A stretch of DNA of 6,362 nucleotides from positions 1 to 6,362 of the forward strand of contig CAUJKG010000361.1 in NCBI GenBank assembly GCA_963205465.1. The letters are read 5' to 3'. Shown piece by piece: positions 5,946 to 6,362 of the stretch (position 1 is its first letter; each line of letters starts with the position of its first letter). The translations under genes and the position numbers were made by a program. The notes beneath the pieces are model-generated. The model saw nothing but the letters and a program-made list of their open reading frames with translations. It was not told the DNA's origin and made no database searches. The stretch is from Pseudomonadota bacterium (GTDB lineage: Bacteria; Pseudomonadota; Alphaproteobacteria; Rhizobiales; Xanthobacteraceae).

Positions 5946-6362
5946 TTAGCGGGACGACAGGGCGTCTGCGGCCATGGCTTTGCGCAGCGCCTCCGGGATC
6001 CGTCGCGCCCGGCCGCCCGACACAAAGGCGGCTTTGACCATGGCTTCCAGGAGCAGCGTTTCGCCGCGGAACACTTCCTGTTTCAGTGTGAGCGAAGCGC
6101 CCGCAATCTCGGCCGGCGAGGTAACGATGGTCAGCACGTCGTCCATGTGCGCGGGCTTCAGATATTCGAGGTTCATCGAGCGCACCACAAAAGCGAATCC
6201 CGGCGTTTCGCGACCGGCTTCCTCGAACAGCGCGCGATGATCGACGCCGAGCAGACGCAGGAAATCCGTGCGCCCGCGCTCCATGAAGCGCAGGTAGCTC
6301 GCGTGATAAACGACGCCGGAAAAATCCGTGTCCTCGTAATAGACGCGGACCGCCATGACATG
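5946..6362 (-). CDS. ybgC: Tol-Pal-associated acyl-CoA thioesterase YbgC (5' end at or beyond window edge)
   Basis: YbgC is a cytoplasmic hotdog-fold thioesterase that hydrolyses acyl-CoA esters and is the usual first gene of the tol-pal cluster; its role in Tol function is unclear. From the ATG at 6354-6356 the protein has 136 residues, near the usual length. The 4HBT signature VYYEDTDFSGVVYHASYLRF lies at 5-24, with Asp11 equivalent to the catalytic Asp18 of E. coli YbgC, followed by FMERGRTDFLR. The rest shows the alternating beta pattern of the fold (RSMNLEYLKPAHMDDVLTIV). The frame stays open upstream of the ATG to the window end (codons for His and Val), and related proteins as I recall them carry extra residues before the VRVYYEDTD motif, so the true start may lie outside. 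The TAA stop is at 5946-5948, 169 bp before tolQ, so ybgC may be transcriptionally separate from tolQ. Confidence 0.93.
   Translation of the reverse strand, partial: HVMAVRVYYEDTDFSGVVYHASYLRFMERGRTDFLRLLGVDHRALFEEAGRETPGFAFVVRSMNLEYLKPAHMDDVLTIVTSPAEIAGASLTLKQEVFRGETLLLEAMVKAAFVSGGRARRIPEALRKAMAADALSSR

Overview
The window looks like a chromosomal segment of a high-GC alphaproteobacterium, most likely of the Hyphomicrobiales (Rhizobiales) and probably near the Bradyrhizobium/Xanthobacteraceae group. This rests on gene order, on family-typical protein features (a TolB with an RR-type signal, a Pal ending with a CxxxxC pair, a TolA with a DFDPDKIAELLDRRAP-like segment) and on an intergenic palindrome of a type I recall as common in that group. 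The placement is inference; no marker gene here settles genus or species.

Every supported gene lies on the minus strand, so the biological order runs from high to low coordinates: ybgC (partial, to 5946), 169 bp gap, tolQ (5776-4985), 23 bp, tolR (4961-4518), 8 bp, tolA (4509-3613), 51 bp, tolB (3561-2224), 230 bp spacer, pal (1992-1489), 110 bp spacer, cpoB/ybgF (1378-410), then tilS (from 435, overlapping cpoB by 26 bp and leaving the window at base 1). This is the classical Tol-Pal locus with tilS attached.

TolQ and TolR form the inner-membrane motor that uses proton motive force to energise TolA. TolA crosses the periplasm to reach TolB and Pal. Pal is the outer-membrane lipoprotein that binds peptidoglycan, and TolB controls how much Pal is free to do so. 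CpoB is the periplasmic TPR partner that links Tol to septal peptidoglycan synthesis in E. coli. YbgC is a cytoplasmic acyl-CoA thioesterase. TilS is a tRNA-modifying enzyme unrelated to envelope function.

The non-coding DNA is limited to three larger gaps, each under 300 bp, and each holds GC-rich inverted repeats. The tolB-pal gap has a REP-like palindrome just after the tolB stop and a 9-bp hairpin in the pal leader. The pal-cpoB gap has two adjacent hairpins. The ybgC-tolQ gap has one hairpin and an AT-rich promoter-like stretch. Two of these hairpins are fully paired only in the RNA of the coding (minus) strand, through a G-U pair.

I see no mobile element, CRISPR array, tRNA, rRNA or convincing unknown gene. 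The window is mostly a conserved housekeeping locus, and the points worth following are regulatory structure and lineage-specific protein variations rather than a new system.
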